Shown: positions 4,832-5,508 of the stretch, piece by piece
How the letters are laid out: each line of letters begins with the position of its first letter
Position numbering within the stretch: the first letter of the stretch is position 1
Source: an uncultured Thiomonas sp.
Lineage (GTDB): Bacteria > Pseudomonadota > Gammaproteobacteria > Burkholderiales > Burkholderiaceae_C
DNA: 5,508 nt
Assembly (NCBI GenBank): GCA_937927695.1
Contig: CALBRU010000202.1
Coordinates: forward strand, 1-5,508
Reading direction: 5' to 3'
Translations under genes and position numbers: made by a program
Notes under the pieces: generated by a model
Databases searched by the model: none
What the model saw: only the letters and a program-made list of their open reading frames with translations
Told to the model about the DNA's origin: nothing

Positions 4832-5508
4832 ATGATCCACAACGAACTCGACGTCCTGACCGAACTGGTACCGCTGGGCAACGGCCTGAAGGTCATCGAA
4901 CTGGGTTGCGGCAGCGCCCGGCTGCTCACCGAGCTGCTGCAGCGCTGCCCGGCCTGCGAAGCGCTGGCGCTGGAAGTCGATGCTGTGCAGCACGCCAAGA
5001 ATCTGGCGCGCCATCCCGATGCGCTCAAAGGCCGGCTGCGTTTTGTGCAGGAGAGCGCCACGGCCATACCGGCCGCGGACAGCGACTTCGATCTGGCGCT
5101 CATGCTCAAGTCGCTGCATCACATTCCGCAAGAGGCCATGCAGACCGCACTGGCCGAAACCTGGCGCGTGCTGCGCCCGGACGGCTGGCTCTACGTCTCG
5201 GAGCCCGTCTACGACGGCGCGCTCAACGACATCGTCAAGCTCTACAACGATGAAGGCCCGGTGCGCGCCGCAGCGCAGGCCGCACTCGACCAGGCCCTCT
5301 CAACCGGACAATGGCAGCAGACCGCCGAGCACCGCTTCGACATGCCCGCGCACTTCCCCAACTGGGAGTCTTTCGAGCAGCGCATGCTCTACCCCAGCTT
5401 CGCCGATCATCAGATCACCGACGATTTGCGGCAGCGTGTCAAGGCCGCCTTCGACCCGCATTGCGGCGCCGACGGCGCGCATTTCACCCGGCCGATGCAC
5501 GTGCGCTT
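4832..5508 (+). CDS. Class I SAM-dependent methyltransferase (3' end beyond window)
   Basis: A soluble Rossmann-fold methyltransferase of the Methyltransf_11 type that would transfer a methyl group from S-adenosylmethionine to an unknown substrate. 225 codons are visible. Motif I, VIELGCGSARL (21-31), binds SAM; the acidic end of strand beta2 lies in LEVD (47-50); DFDLALMLKSLHHIP (85-99) corresponds to motifs II/III; and ETWRVLRPDGWLYVSEP (109-125) is the typical post-I segment. The C-terminal half (FDMPAHFPNWESFEQRML and onward) is family-specific and gives no substrate. The visible end, FTRPMHVR, resembles the terminal beta strand of such proteins, so probably only a few codons are missing. 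ATG 4832 is the first possible start: upstream in frame there is no start codon before a TAA at 4796-4798. The ribosome binding site is weak (AAGG) and lies in a hairpin. It follows the acyl-CoA synthetase by 67 nt; a functional link is unproven. Confidence 0.88.
   Translation, partial: MIHNELDVLTELVPLGNGLKVIELGCGSARLLTELLQRCPACEALALEVDAVQHAKNLARHPDALKGRLRFVQESATAIPAADSDFDLALMLKSLHHIPQEAMQTALAETWRVLRPDGWLYVSEPVYDGALNDIVKLYNDEGPVRAAAQAALDQALSTGQWQQTAEHRFDMPAHFPNWESFEQRMLYPSFADHQITDDLRQRVKAAFDPHCGADGAHFTRPMHVR

Overview
The window is high-GC DNA (about two thirds G+C by eye) with dense, tightly packed genes and family-typical proteins. Gene content and order (LPS heptosyltransferase I, phosphomannomutase/phosphoglucomutase and a divergent apaH) suggest a betaproteobacterium of the order Burkholderiales. 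A GC-palindromic sequence inside the acyl-CoA synthetase gene resembles a repeat I recall as dispersed in Comamonadaceae-type genomes and points the same way. The taxonomic call is inference from memory; no search was run.

Layout. Minus strand, left side: a 5'-partial heptosyltransferase I gene (waaC, running off the left edge) lies 29 nt downstream of an AlgC-type phosphohexomutase gene. The two read leftward as a probable envelope-polysaccharide operon: the mutase makes sugar 1-phosphates for LPS and exopolysaccharide precursors, and WaaC adds the first heptose to the Kdo-lipid A inner core. A 101-nt divergent region (1926-2026) separates this operon from apaH. It holds a plausible sigma70 promoter for the mutase whose -35 box lies inside a perfect inverted repeat, and a second palindrome in front of apaH.

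Plus strand, right side: apaH (diadenosine tetraphosphate hydrolase, TTG start), then a 92-nt gap, then an ACSM-like AMP-forming acyl-CoA synthetase of 596 residues, then a 67-nt gap containing a perfect hairpin that covers the ribosome binding site, then a class I SAM-dependent methyltransferase that runs off the right edge probably a few codons short of its end. These three genes share a direction but have no obvious common pathway. The acyl-CoA synthetase substrate cannot be read from the sequence.

The most interesting point is an in-frame, about 84-bp, G/P-encoding palindromic insertion (4147-4230) within the acyl-CoA synthetase. It looks like a dispersed repeat element that entered a coding region and was kept as a 28-residue surface loop, comparable in principle to the palindromic elements found inside Rickettsia proteins. 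Apart from this the window is ordinary housekeeping and accessory metabolism. I see no RNA genes, CRISPR arrays, insertion sequence or defence system. No gene-free stretch exceeds 101 bases.
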